Below, in pieces: positions 1 to 8,741 of a DNA stretch of 64,000 nucleotides. The stretch lies in assembly GCF_900129545.1 (NCBI RefSeq), contig NZ_FQWB01000001.1, positions 1 through 64,000 on the forward strand, in the 5' to 3' direction. Both the position numbers and the translations under genes were made by a program. How positions within the stretch are numbered: position 1 is the stretch's first letter; each line of letters opens with the position of its first letter. The DNA comes from Flavobacterium fluvii (GTDB taxonomy: Bacteria > Bacteroidota > Bacteroidia > Flavobacteriales > Flavobacteriaceae). The notes under the pieces are model-generated. The model was not told the DNA's origin. It did no database searches and saw only the letters and a list, made by a program, of their open reading frames with translations.

Positions 1-45
1 ATCAGTTTGCCAGTGTTTATAAGAACTTCTGCGTCATTGCGGGTG

Positions 46-75
46 CAAAAGTAGTCACTCTTTTCGATTAAACAA
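46..75 (-). promoter_or_regulatory. Strong flavobacterial promoter firing off the left edge
   Basis: On the minus strand there is TTG (73-75), a 19-bp spacer, then TACTTTTG (46-53). This is an exact match to the Bacteroidota -33/-7 pattern (TTG, about 19 bp, TAnnTTTG). The transcript would start near position 39 and leave the window, so its gene is not visible. Confidence 0.75.
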
Positions 76-440
76 TACCTTTTCCAATCTTTTTTAAAAG
101 TATTTTTTAACCCTCTGGTTTTTCGGGTTTTACAACACCACTTTTTTGGATGTTTCTGGATTTACAATGGGACCTTTTGGAGATTTAGACCGTTTTGGGG
201 CGTTTGGACCCAAATCAAACGCCGACAAAGACAAATTCACCAAGAAAAATCAGCCACCAAAACGGATTTTTCTTCTCCAAAATAGTCCTAAAAGACGATT
301 CGATCACTATTGCACGCAGATTTTGCAGATTCTCGCAGATTGAAAAACCCAGAAAAGAAGCGAATTTTTATAAATTGGTTTCTTTTCTGGATTGCTTTTC
401 GATGCTATGAGAAGAATGAACCGATTTCCTATATATACAT
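76..440. other. Gene-poor stretch, no convincing ORF
   Basis: I see no supported gene here. Two overlapping short frames on the plus strand have no recognisable domain. Around 312-342 the heptamer GCAGATT occurs three times about 10 bases apart, which resembles low-complexity intergenic repeats common in Flavobacterium. Confidence 0.5.
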
Positions 441-470
441 TAAAGGAGAAACGTCTTTACAAAAACAACT

Positions 471-552
471 GCCCTAGCCCCGATAGTAGTGAAAATCCTT
501 GTGTGCCGGCTTTCGGCACAAAAGATTGCAACGGATAGCGGGAAATAGCTCC
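471..552 (-). repeat. Structured dispersed flavobacterial repeat, copy A
   Basis: An 82-base element. Read on the minus strand it begins GGAGCTATTTCCCGCTATCC and ends ATCGGGGCTAGGGC. A central stem pairs 502-508 with 514-520 (7 bp). It starts 9 bases after the stop of the upstream permease gene and has the same sense as that gene. A second, diverged copy lies at 45892-45990 with the same conserved ends and a longer central stem. I recall this pattern from many Flavobacterium intergenic regions, but that is memory, not a search. Confidence 0.7.
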
Positions 553-561
553 AGAAAAAAT

Positions 562-1797
562 CTAATCGAAACGAATGGCTTTTACTGGAGATATTTTGGT
601 TATTATATAGGAAGGAATTAATAACACCAAGAAACAAACCGTGATGGTAAGTAAATTCAAAAGCACAATATATCCCCAGTTAAGATAAACTGGCGCTTGG
701 TTGACGTAATAATTCTCGGGATTGAGTTGGATGATTCCAAAATACTGTTGAAGTAGCAACAAGGAAATTCCGATTAGATTGCCCCAAAACAGTCCTCTTA
801 TTATAAGGTAGAGGGCGTTGTAGAGAAATGTTTTTCGGACTGACCAGTTGTTTGCACCCAATGCTTTTAATATTCCTATCATTTGGGTGCGTTCGAGAAT
901 GAGTACCAATAATGCGACTACCATATTAATAGTCGCTACCAGAATCATTACTGCCAATATAATGATGATATTGAAATCGAAGAGTTTGAGCCATTCGAAA
1001 ATGTAACTGTATTTTTCGATTATGGTTTTGGTGTCTAATGTTGACGATGTTTGCTCATAGACTTTTTTGCCTATTGCTTCTATATTATTGAAATCGTTGA
1101 CAAAAACTTCGAATGCTCCAACTTCGTTTGGCTTCCATTTGTTCATTCGTTGAATGTGACGAATGTCTCCTATTATATAGGTAGCGTCGAATTCCTGAAA
1201 TCCAGAGTTGAACAGTCCCGTGATTTTGAATCTTCTACTATTGGGTAATTGGTTTTGATCTTCCTTTATAAAAAAGGTATTGAAGGAATCACCTACTTTT
1301 AGGTTTAACCTGTTTGCCAAAAACTGGGAAATGACTACTTCCTGATCGATTCCTTTTGAAAAATCCGGCAATTTTCCAGAAACGATGTACTCCTTTATAT
1401 TATTCCATTGGTAATCTGTCCCGACTCCTTTGAAAATTATTCCTTCGAAAGCGGTTTCGGTTCTAATGATTCCGGCTTTGCTGGCAATGGCCTGAATATG
1501 GGTTACTTCAGGAACTGAATTGAATTTTGGGTAAAAATCCTGTTTTTTGGAAATAGGAACGAGTGTCACTTCGGATTGATTGTTATCGTAATTCGAAATA
1601 ATAACGTGTCCATTGAAAGCTGAAACTTTCTCACGAATTTTTTGTTGCAGTCCAATTCCTGTTGCCACTGATACAATCATCATAATCATTCCGATGGCAA
1701 TAGCAGAAATTGCAATTTTTATTATTGGTGCCGATATACTGCTTTTATAATGTTTAGCAGTTATGAGTCGTTTGGCTATGAAATATTCTAAATTCAA
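562..1797 (-). CDS. LolC/LolE-family (FtsX-like) ABC transporter permease
   Basis: A 411-aa membrane protein with MacB/FtsX permease architecture. One transmembrane segment lies near residues 24-48, followed by a periplasmic domain of about 220 residues. Three more transmembrane segments follow (about 275-300, 325-350, 375-400) and the C-terminus is the family-typical SPVKAIRFD. LolE-type proteins work with an ATPase in lipoprotein release from the inner membrane; that substrate is inferred from family only. The reading frame opens with TTG (1795-1797), giving MNLEYFIAKRL. No ATG lies near the conserved N-terminus, so TTG is the likely start. The partner ATPase is not in the window. Confidence 0.8.
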   Translation of the reverse strand: MNLEYFIAKRLITAKHYKSSISAPIIKIAISAIAIGMIMMIVSVATGIGLQQKIREKVSAFNGHVIISNYDNNQSEVTLVPISKKQDFYPKFNSVPEVTHIQAIASKAGIIRTETAFEGIIFKGVGTDYQWNNIKEYIVSGKLPDFSKGIDQEVVISQFLANRLNLKVGDSFNTFFIKEDQNQLPNSRRFKITGLFNSGFQEFDATYIIGDIRHIQRMNKWKPNEVGAFEVFVNDFNNIEAIGKKVYEQTSSTLDTKTIIEKYSYIFEWLKLFDFNIIIILAVMILVATINMVVALLVLILERTQMIGILKALGANNWSVRKTFLYNALYLIIRGLFWGNLIGISLLLLQQYFGIIQLNPENYYVNQAPVYLNWGYIVLLNLLTITVCFLVLLIPSYIITKISPVKAIRFD

Positions 1798-1897
1798 TTT
1801 GGTATGGATTTGCTTCGCTTATGTCAAAAGTACAGTTTAAAGGCTAATTGGTAATTATCAAGCTATAGAATTTTATAAAATCAGGACAGTTTTAATT

Positions 1898-2392
1898 TTA
1901 CAAAGGCATTTTCTTCTTCATTTCTTCTACAATATTAAAAGCTGCTGGGCAAATCGCAACGTTTTTCAAAGTCAAATCAGAAATTTGCTGAAACTTTTTT
2001 CTGTCGGTGTGTGGAAATTCACGACAGGCTTTTGGACGAACGTCATAAATAAAACAAGTATTGTCGTTATCCAAAAAAGTACAAGGCACACTTTGCAGTA
2101 CATAATCTTTGTCCTCGTCTATTCGTAAATATTGGTCAATAAATTGTTGTGGCTTTTGTCGCAGGTGTTTTGAAACACGTTCAATGTCGGCAGAAGTAAA
2201 TAATGGGCCTGTGGTTTTGCAACAATTGGCACATTGTAAACAATCTGTTTTCCTGAATTCAGCATCGTGCAAATCCTGCATTATGTAATCCAAGTTTTTT
2301 GGAGCCTTCTTTTTCAGCTTGTCGAAATACTTTTTGTTTTCGATATGCTTATCTTTGGCTTCTTTAGGAAGATTGTTTAAAATTTTGTCCAT
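1898..2392 (-). CDS. YkgJ-family cysteine-cluster protein
   Basis: A 164-aa soluble protein with the Zn/Fe-chelating cysteine cluster of the YkgJ/CxxCxxCC family. Cys51, Cys54, Cys57 and Cys58 form CLQCANCC; Cys104, Cys113 and Cys123 follow in a CTFLDNDNTC...ACREFP block. The family is thought to bind a metal or Fe-S cluster, but its biochemical role is not established. It is monocistronic and divergent from the methyltransferase at 2485. A -7 box lies at 2433-2440. Confidence 0.8.
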   Translation of the reverse strand: MDKILNNLPKEAKDKHIENKKYFDKLKKKAPKNLDYIMQDLHDAEFRKTDCLQCANCCKTTGPLFTSADIERVSKHLRQKPQQFIDQYLRIDEDKDYVLQSVPCTFLDNDNTCFIYDVRPKACREFPHTDRKKFQQISDLTLKNVAICPAAFNIVEEMKKKMPL

Positions 2393-2432
2393 TTGTGGAT
2401 TTGGTTATTCGTTTGTTCGAAAAATCAGACTG

Positions 2433-2440
2433 CAAATTTA
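2433..2440 (-). promoter_or_regulatory. -7 box for the YkgJ-family gene
   Basis: The minus strand reads TAAATTTG, an exact TAnnTTTG. A TTTG lies 23 bp upstream as a possible -33 element. It sits 40 bases before the start codon of the gene at 1898-2392. Confidence 0.5.
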
Positions 2441-2484
2441 CTCAAATCAAATAAACAATTACCCAAATTAACATATCAACTAAA

Positions 2485-3189
2485 ATGAAAGACCTTTTCG
2501 GAAAAGCCATACTCGATTTTCAAACCAATAATTCTCCCGAGGATTTAATTACCGAAACGTCCATTTCTGAAGCTGACGAAATGAGTGTTGGGTATCTTTT
2601 TCGAAGCTATGACGAAATGCCAAAACTAGAACAAAAAGCATTGCAATTGGCAAAAGGAAAAGTTCTTGATGTGGGTTGCGGAGCTGGAAGTCATAGTCTG
2701 ACTTTGCAAAATGACCGTAATCTTGAGGTAACTTCGATAGATATTTCTCCAAATGCTATTCAAACTTGTAAGCTTCGGGGGTTGAAAAATGTCAAAGTTC
2801 AAAATATACTGACATTGGAAAATGAAAAATTCGATACCATTTTATTATTAATGAATGGTACCGGAATTTTTGGAACTTTGAAAGACACTCCTCTATTTCT
2901 CCAAAAACTAAAATCCTTATTGAATCCTGGAGGTCAAATCTTGATTGACAGTTCTGATATTATTTATATGTTTGACCAAGATGAAGACGGCGCATACGAA
3001 GTTCCTGCCAATGGTTATTACGGAGAACTGACTTTCACTGTGTCTTATAAAAACGAAACCGAAGAAACTTTCCCTTGGCTTTATCTTGATTATAATACTT
3101 TGCAAAATGCGGCTTTCGCCAATGGTTTACAATGTGAATTGATTCTGGAAGGAGAACATTACGATTATTTAGCGAGACTTTTTATTTAG
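2485..3189 (+). CDS. Class I SAM-dependent methyltransferase
   Basis: A 234-aa Rossmann-fold methyltransferase. Motif I is VLDVGCGAGSHSL at about residues 60-72. The acidic residue ending strand 2 is in TSIDISPNA, and the motif IV region is FDTILLLMNGTG. It uses S-adenosylmethionine; the acceptor cannot be told from sequence. It is the only rightward gene in the first 12 kb and stands alone. No terminator is obvious after the stop; the next 55 bases are AT-rich and A-rich. Confidence 0.8.
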   Translation: MKDLFGKAILDFQTNNSPEDLITETSISEADEMSVGYLFRSYDEMPKLEQKALQLAKGKVLDVGCGAGSHSLTLQNDRNLEVTSIDISPNAIQTCKLRGLKNVKVQNILTLENEKFDTILLLMNGTGIFGTLKDTPLFLQKLKSLLNPGGQILIDSSDIIYMFDQDEDGAYEVPANGYYGELTFTVSYKNETEETFPWLYLDYNTLQNAAFANGLQCELILEGEHYDYLARLFI

Positions 3190-3245
3190 AAAAAAGATGA
3201 AAGATGCTAGATGAAAGACATGAAAGTGGGGATTCTTATTGAATT

Positions 3246-4403
3246 TTATATTTCAATCAAATCCGTTGTCACAATTATATCTTGCAAAGCTCTGTATAAA
3301 ATATCCAAATCTTCCTGAGAATTATAGGCGTTTATAGAATAGCGTATAAAATAATTTCCGTTCAGAGGCATTACCGGAATTTCGATTTTGTATTTATTGA
3401 AAAGTAATTCTTTTAATGCCAGAGGATTCGAAGTTTTCACAGGAACACTTGCCATTTGCACTAAAAATTCATCCGTAATTGGACAAATAGGTTTTGTATT
3501 AAGCAAATCGCAAAAACGCTGGTAATTATTCAAGACTATACTTCTACATTCTTTTGCTTTGGTTTTCCAATCATTTTCTTCAAGAAAGTCAATCACTTTT
3601 GGCGCACATAGAAATGCCGAAATATCTCTTGTGCCTTGAAATTCCTGATAATCTAAAAACTGGCTTTCTCCTGGACTAACACTTTCATAGCCCCAACCGA
3701 CTATTAACGGATCCAACATTTCCTGAAAACTCTTTTTTACATACAGAAAAGAACTTCCTTTTGGAGCCAACATCCATTTGTGTAGCGTTCCAGTATAAAA
3801 ATCAGGATTCAATTCCGTGATATTCAAATCCATTTGACCCGTAACGTGTGCTCCGTCAATAATGGTAATCAATCCCAATTCACGGGCTTTATCGCAAATT
3901 TCCTTTACAGGAAAAATCAAAGCCGTAGCACTTGAAATCTGGTTTAGGAATATAATTTTAGTTTTTGAAGTGTACCCGTTCCAGAATTCTTCCAATATTT
4001 GTTCTTTCGAAACTACTGGAAGTGAAATGTTTTGGCGAATGTATTTGGCTCCAGATCTTTTGCAATAGAAATTCCAGGTTCTGTCCATTGCTCCATATTC
4101 GTGATTTGTACTGAGAATCTCGTCACCTTCTTTCAAATCCAGACTTCGCATAATCGTATTGACTGCAAAAGTTGGATTGTGTGTAAAAAAGAAATCATTG
4201 GCATTGCAACCAATATACTTGGCCAAACTTTCTTTGGCTATTTTTAAATATGCTGCCTGTTTTTTTAAAATGAAATAAACGGGTTCATTTTCCAATTCCA
4301 ATTGAAAACGTTGGTATTCCTCAAAAACTGGTTTTGGACAAGCACCAAAAGAACCGTGATTTAAAAAGGTAATGTTGGAATCGAGAAGGAATTGGGATTT
4401 CAT
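3246..4403 (-). CDS. Class V aminotransferase (isopenicillin N epimerase-like)
   Basis: A 385-aa fold-type I PLP enzyme of the class V group. The likely Schiff-base lysine is Lys209 in TGTLHKWMLAPKG, and the pyridine-nitrogen aspartate is Asp183 in IIDGAHVTGQ. The HKW-x-APKG signature is typical of isopenicillin-N-epimerase-like and cysteine desulfurase-like proteins. The true substrate is unknown, and the isopenicillin N label should not be taken literally. It follows the queE-tonB pair but is separated from it by the hairpin at 4426-4453, so it is probably transcribed alone. Confidence 0.75.
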   Translation of the reverse strand: MKSQFLLDSNITFLNHGSFGACPKPVFEEYQRFQLELENEPVYFILKKQAAYLKIAKESLAKYIGCNANDFFFTHNPTFAVNTIMRSLDLKEGDEILSTNHEYGAMDRTWNFYCKRSGAKYIRQNISLPVVSKEQILEEFWNGYTSKTKIIFLNQISSATALIFPVKEICDKARELGLITIIDGAHVTGQMDLNITELNPDFYTGTLHKWMLAPKGSSFLYVKKSFQEMLDPLIVGWGYESVSPGESQFLDYQEFQGTRDISAFLCAPKVIDFLEENDWKTKAKECRSIVLNNYQRFCDLLNTKPICPITDEFLVQMASVPVKTSNPLALKELLFNKYKIEIPVMPLNGNYFIRYSINAYNSQEDLDILYRALQDIIVTTDLIEI

Positions 4404-4425
4404 TTAAAATTGATTTTTTGTAAAT

Positions 4426-4453
4426 ATAAAAAATCCCAAACAAAGTTTGGGAT
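4426..4453 (-). terminator. Rho-independent terminator of the queE-TonB_C pair
   Basis: On the minus strand ATCCCAAAC pairs with GTTTGGGAT over 9 bp with a 3-base loop (4433-4453), followed by a T-run. It lies just after the stop of the gene at 4459. Confidence 0.8.
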
Positions 4454-4458
4454 AAAAA

Positions 4459-5142
4459 TTATCTAGAAGTTATATTAATTGGCAAACTAAAAGTACATTT
4501 AACAGGCTTTCCATCCAGTTCTGCGGGTTTCCATTTCGGACACATTTTCAAAACACGAATTGCTTCTCTTCCTGTTCCGTACCCTATATCTCTTAAAACT
4601 CTAATATCAACAAGACTTCCATCAACATCAACAGCAAAAGTCACATAAACTTTACCCGCCAATCCTTCTACTTTAGGGATTTGGTAATTTTTGGCAATAA
4701 ATGCGTATATTCCATTCATTCCTCCTGGAAATTCAGGCTTCGATTCAATTGGGTTTTGTATCGAAATTGGCAAACTATAAGAACATCTAACTTTTCGACC
4801 ATTTTGCACTCCCGGAATCCAATTTGGACATTTTGACAAAACTCTTATTGCTTCTTCTCCCGTGCCATAACCTATTTCTTTCAAAACTTTAATTTCTGTA
4901 ACACTGCCGTCTTTTTCAATTATAAAGCTCACATAAATTTTGCCTTTTAATCCAGGAGTCGGAGGAGATTTGTAATTTTCGCCAATGAATTTATAAAACT
5001 CTTTAATTCCTCCAGGGAATTCGGGTTTTATTTCAATTCCGGCAGTATCATAAAGATTGTCGTTTGAAATAATTGGTGTTTCTTGGGCTGAAACTATCCG
5101 AATGACAAAAAAAGCTAATATTACGTATAGTAAGTTCTTCAT
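4459..5142 (-). CDS. Exported protein with two tandem TonB C-terminal domains
   Basis: A 227-aa protein with an N-terminal signal peptide (about residues 1-20, ending VSAQ). Two complete TonB_C domains follow, at about 38-128 and 134-227. Each shows KPEFPGG, a GK(I/V)YV(S/T)F strand, GYGTG(E/R)EAIRVL and a final SLPI. It lacks the transmembrane anchor and proline-rich stretch of a true TonB, so it cannot couple to ExbB/ExbD in the usual way. The domains are very like those at 8741 and 40436. It lies 2 bases after queE and is probably co-transcribed with it. The function is not known. Confidence 0.8.
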   Translation of the reverse strand: MKNLLYVILAFFVIRIVSAQETPIISNDNLYDTAGIEIKPEFPGGIKEFYKFIGENYKSPPTPGLKGKIYVSFIIEKDGSVTEIKVLKEIGYGTGEEAIRVLSKCPNWIPGVQNGRKVRCSYSLPISIQNPIESKPEFPGGMNGIYAFIAKNYQIPKVEGLAGKVYVTFAVDVDGSLVDIRVLRDIGYGTGREAIRVLKMCPKWKPAELDGKPVKCTFSLPINITSR

Positions 5143-5144
5143 AT

Positions 5145-5777
5145 TTAAGGAATGTTCAAGTATTTATGCGTCTGCAACGATACTCTCCATTTTGGATTAT
5201 TCATTACATAATCAACAATAAGCGGTGTCATTTCTTCTTTTTTGCTCCATTCGGGTTGGAGGAATAATATGGCGTTTTTATTGACTTTTTCGGCTTGTTC
5301 TTCGGCGAAAACAAAGTCGTGTTTGTTGTAAATAATCACTTTTAGTTCGTGGGCTTTGTCATAAACAGTTTGAGTCGGCAATTTGTTTTTCTTTGGCGAA
5401 AGACAAATCCAGTCCCATTGTCCGCTAAGTTCGTAAGCTCCCGAAGTTTCAATATGCACTTTCAGATTTTGATCTTTTAGCTTTTGTGTCAACAAAGTCA
5501 TATCCCAAGTCAAAGGTTCGCCTCCTGTAACCACGACAGTATCGGCATATTTACTGGCATTGGCTACAATTAAATCAATACTTGTTGGCGGATGCAATTC
5601 GGCATTCCAGCTTTCCTTTACGTCACACCAATGGCAACCCACATCACAACCGCCAATTCTTATAAAATAAGCTGCTGTTCCTGTATGAAATCCTTCACCT
5701 TGAATAGTATAAAATTCCTCCATCAAGGGAAGCATTGCTCCTTTGTTAACTTCTAATTGTATTTCTTTTGATAACAT
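5145..5777 (-). CDS. queE: 7-carboxy-7-deazaguanine synthase (queuosine pathway)
   Basis: A 210-aa radical-SAM enzyme that converts 6-carboxy-tetrahydropterin to 7-carboxy-7-deazaguanine in queuosine/preQ0 synthesis. Cys44, Cys48 and Cys51 (CDVGCHWCD) form the radical-SAM CxxxCxxC site. The N-terminal FYTIQGEGFHTG is the usual QueE substrate-binding segment, and VVTGGEP follows as the SAM-binding motif. Length fits the family. queA, a later step in the same tRNA modification, is at 17556-18605. A -7 box lies at 5796-5803. Confidence 0.9.
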   Translation of the reverse strand: MLSKEIQLEVNKGAMLPLMEEFYTIQGEGFHTGTAAYFIRIGGCDVGCHWCDVKESWNAELHPPTSIDLIVANASKYADTVVVTGGEPLTWDMTLLTQKLKDQNLKVHIETSGAYELSGQWDWICLSPKKNKLPTQTVYDKAHELKVIIYNKHDFVFAEEQAEKVNKNAILFLQPEWSKKEEMTPLIVDYVMNNPKWRVSLQTHKYLNIP

Positions 5778-5795
5778 TTCTTTAATTTAAAAGTG

Positions 5796-5803
5796 CAAAG
5801 ATA
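5796..5803 (-). promoter_or_regulatory. -7 box for queE
   Basis: The minus strand reads TATCTTTG (exact TAnnTTTG), 18 bases before the queE start codon. I do not see a clear TTG at the right distance upstream. Confidence 0.5.
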
Positions 5804-5832
5804 GTGAATTTAAAACGTTGAGCTCTTCACAT

Positions 5833-5867
5833 AAAAAAACCGATAGCTTTTTAAAACTATCGGTTTT
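5833..5867 (-). terminator. Terminator of the exbB-to-TPR operon
   Basis: An 11-bp stem pairs AAAACCGATAG (5836-5846) with CTATCGGTTTT (5857-5867), with a 10-base loop and a T-run on the minus strand. It lies 22 bases after the TPR gene stop. Confidence 0.85.
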
Positions 5868-5888
5868 GTATCTCAAATCAAATTCTGC

Positions 5889-7556
5889 TTATTTCAACAA
5901 CTTCAATGATTCAGTTGCATAGCTATTTGTAGGATCTAAAGTAAGTGTTTTATTAAAATATTCCGCTGCTTTCACTTTATCTGTATTGGCATAACTGGCT
6001 GCAATAGTATTATAAGATTCTATAATTCTCTTTAATACTGTTGGTTTTGCCATTTCTTCAGGGCCTTTTTCAGCAACTTTAGCGACGTATTCTTCATAAT
6101 ATTTTATAGTCATCGGATCATTTCCCATCAAACTATTTGTTCTTCCTCTATAAAAATAGCCATCTAAATAGGTTGGAGAAGCCACTGTTACTTTTTCAAA
6201 AGCCAAATCCGCTTTTTGCAAAGCTGCTGCATCAGGAATTACGTCTTTTTTGTTATTGGCATAATAAACTGACAATCCGTAATAGATATTATCCTCTACA
6301 TAATTCTTAAACTCGGGATCTGTCGTTCCAATTTCAAATATGGCGGCAGCCTCTTTGAATAATTTCAAAGTAAAGATTTTTTTACCAACCTCATTCAATT
6401 CTTCTATAATCGAAGGCTCCATTTCTACAGCTTTCTTAATGTCGGCCATACCTGAATCATACAAAACTGGATCAATTGACAATCCGTCAGCACTCAATCC
6501 TTTTTTAAATTTAGCTGTACCTAAATACAAATAGTCTTTTGAGATAACTTTATTATTTGGATTAGCAATAAAACTCTCCAATGATTTAATTGCAACTTCA
6601 GCATTTCCATTTTCATAAGCTGAATATCCTAAATAACGAAAGATTCTAGGATTTACCTTGTCCATCTCAATCATTTTATTGGCCTCGATTTCAAGAGCTT
6701 TATAATCTTTCACAAGAACAAGAAAGTCAGCGTGACGCATTCTAGAGTGCAATGACTGATCTGTAAGGCTTAAATATTTTTCATAATATTTAATGGCCGT
6801 TTGCATGTATTCCTCAGATTTCGAAGGCTTGTTTCTTCCCCATTTGTAATAGGTCTCAGCCATTTCTCTGTAAACCGGCCCGTAATTTGGGTTGATGGCA
6901 ATAACCTCATTTAATGCTTTTATGGCTTCGTCATAAGATTTGGCTCCTTTCAACAAAACACCTAATTGCATTTTTGCTCTTAAAAGTGTAGGGTCAATTT
7001 GGAATGCATTTCTATAAGCCACATAAGCATCATTTTGATTCTTGTCACTATTATAAGCATCTCCTAGCGCTAATTGAACATTTGCATCATTAGGATTAAT
7101 TTCTTTAGCTTTATTTAAGACTTCAATCGCTTTTTTGAAATTAGGTTTTGTAGAATAAGTATAAGCTCTACCAATAGCTATCAAACCTTCAACATCTTTC
7201 TTTTTCGCATCTTTAATGGCTAATGCGAAATTTGCTTCTGCACCAACTGTATTTCCTTTGTCCAAATCTATTACCCCTAAGCCAACATAATTCAGTTTAG
7301 CACCATCAGTACCTGCCAATCCCTTGTCATAAGCAATTTTTGCAGAATCTGTTTCTGATTGGATAAGATACACATTACCTAATAAAAAATTGGCTCTTCC
7401 ATCTATTGGACTAGCTTTAAGTATCGACTTCAACATCGATTTTGCATTTTCATACTGCTCTCCATCAATCGCCTTTCTTGCTTGGGCTATATCTTGTGCA
7501 TTACCAAAAGATACCGAAGCCATAAAAGCAACACTAAAAATTTTAAATTTATTCAT
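5889..7556 (-). CDS. Periplasmic tetratricopeptide-repeat protein
   Basis: About 555 aa, built almost entirely of TPR-like helical pairs (for example the segments around AKIAYDKGL, AIKALNEVIAINPNYGPVYREM and AAEYFNKTLTLDPTNSYA). I use the ATG at 7556, giving MNKFKIFSVAFMASVSFGNA, a good signal peptide. A frame open from 7598 would add 14 residues and overlap the upstream gene. It is the last gene of the exbB-exbD-exbD-tonB operon. TPR proteins are protein-protein scaffolds; a role in the envelope linked to TonB energy transduction is inferred from context only. Confidence 0.8.
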   Translation of the reverse strand: MNKFKIFSVAFMASVSFGNAQDIAQARKAIDGEQYENAKSMLKSILKASPIDGRANFLLGNVYLIQSETDSAKIAYDKGLAGTDGAKLNYVGLGVIDLDKGNTVGAEANFALAIKDAKKKDVEGLIAIGRAYTYSTKPNFKKAIEVLNKAKEINPNDANVQLALGDAYNSDKNQNDAYVAYRNAFQIDPTLLRAKMQLGVLLKGAKSYDEAIKALNEVIAINPNYGPVYREMAETYYKWGRNKPSKSEEYMQTAIKYYEKYLSLTDQSLHSRMRHADFLVLVKDYKALEIEANKMIEMDKVNPRIFRYLGYSAYENGNAEVAIKSLESFIANPNNKVISKDYLYLGTAKFKKGLSADGLSIDPVLYDSGMADIKKAVEMEPSIIEELNEVGKKIFTLKLFKEAAAIFEIGTTDPEFKNYVEDNIYYGLSVYYANNKKDVIPDAAALQKADLAFEKVTVASPTYLDGYFYRGRTNSLMGNDPMTIKYYEEYVAKVAEKGPEEMAKPTVLKRIIESYNTIAASYANTDKVKAAEYFNKTLTLDPTNSYATESLKLLK

Positions 7557-7572
7557 CGATATTATATTAATT

Positions 7573-8493
7573 TTATTTTTTTTCATTACTAATTTCATTT
7601 CTAATAATAATTTTTCTTCCTGGAACCCTTGCAGGCATCAATCCTGATTTCAAAATAATTCTTTGTCCGATGTCCCCGGCAACGAATGAAGCAAACCCCA
7701 TTCCTAATCCTGAATATCCTTGACCATTGATAATATACAAATCACGTGCCAAAGGATATTTTGCTTCAGCTATATTGTTTTGGCTTGGTGCATAATATTT
7801 TTTTCCTGAAATAGCTTTAACGCTCAACACATTTACTTTATCCACAAATGGCTGCATTTCCGGCATCGGTTGGGTCAACCAATTTAACCCCAAAACACCA
7901 ATCATTCCTTTATTTTGGGCAACAAACTTAATTACCTCATCATTTGTTTTAAATGAATAAACCCCTTTTTCAGGAATTGATTTAATCCCTGCCAAACTAT
8001 TCATGTAATGTACCGTACTTGAATTTGGGTCATCAAACACAAGTCCTTTAATCTTGGAACTTGTTTTGCCTTGCATAAACTCAACTACTTCTTTTAAATC
8101 AATCAAAGTGTCATTATTGCTTTTGTTTGAAATAAAGACAATTGCGTCGGTCGCAAATTTAGTGATTTTTGGAGTAATTTTTTTTTGCGAAAAGATTTTA
8201 TTTTCCTCATCCGTCAAATTCCTTGTCAAAACAGCTATTCCCGACTTTGCATTAAATAAAGAAAGAACTATTTCTGATTCTGATTTTGAAACCAATTTGA
8301 TTTTAGCATCATAACTACTTTCAAAAACATCTACCTGATCCTCCAAAATTGGAAATAATGTTTCATCAACAAAAACTGTCGCCGAGCCTTTTAATATGGA
8401 TTCTTTATTTGCAATTTTCTGTCCTTTTTGATTACACATCACAAACAAGAAACTAACAAAAACAAGAACAAAAACCTTGTTCATTTTACGCAT
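7573..8493 (-). CDS. PstS-like phosphate-binding-family lipoprotein
   Basis: A 306-aa protein with a lipoprotein signal: hydrophobic residues 5-19 and Cys20 in LFVMC-N. The rest matches the PBP-like (PstS/ABC substrate-binding type 2) fold, with GSATVFVDETLFPILEDQ near the N-terminus and PLARDLYIINGQ in the second half. No phosphate permease or ATPase is nearby; it sits in the TonB operon. Its partner may therefore be the TonB system and not an ABC transporter. Ligand unknown. Confidence 0.75.
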   Translation of the reverse strand: MRKMNKVFVLVFVSFLFVMCNQKGQKIANKESILKGSATVFVDETLFPILEDQVDVFESSYDAKIKLVSKSESEIVLSLFNAKSGIAVLTRNLTDEENKIFSQKKITPKITKFATDAIVFISNKSNNDTLIDLKEVVEFMQGKTSSKIKGLVFDDPNSSTVHYMNSLAGIKSIPEKGVYSFKTNDEVIKFVAQNKGMIGVLGLNWLTQPMPEMQPFVDKVNVLSVKAISGKKYYAPSQNNIAEAKYPLARDLYIINGQGYSGLGMGFASFVAGDIGQRIILKSGLMPARVPGRKIIIRNEISNEKK

Positions 8494-8495
8494 AA

Positions 8496-8741
8496 CTAAT
8501 CTTCATTTGAATTTAAAAATCTAAAAAACCTCAAGAAAGAATAAACAATCAAAACAATACCAAAAGCGACTCTATATTTAAACGCCATAATCAATGGAAA
8601 ATTATTAGAAAAAATATTCTCCCAAAAAATAAACATAAGACCCAAACACAAATATAGAGAAAAAAACAAAATTCCTATAACGAGAAGAAATCGCTCTTTG
8701 GGCGATTTCTTCTGAAAATTATTTAACGAATTTTTTAACAT
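8496..8741 (-). CDS. Small two-helix membrane protein of the TonB operon
   Basis: An 81-aa protein starting MLKNSLNNFQKKSPKERF, with two hydrophobic helices (about residues 19-40 and 53-73) and a charged tail. The ATG overlaps the tonB stop (TAATG at 8739-8743), indicating translational coupling, so I reject the longer frame that begins inside tonB. The PstS-like gene starts 2 bases after its stop. I do not recognise a family. Confidence 0.7.
   Translation of the reverse strand: MLKNSLNNFQKKSPKERFLLVIGILFFSLYLCLGLMFIFWENIFSNNFPLIMAFKYRVAFGIVLIVYSFLRFFRFLNSNED

Noticed and set aside
146..410. Two overlapping short frames on the plus strand near the left edge
   Set aside because: They overlap in different frames, show no motif and span the GCAGATT low-complexity repeats.
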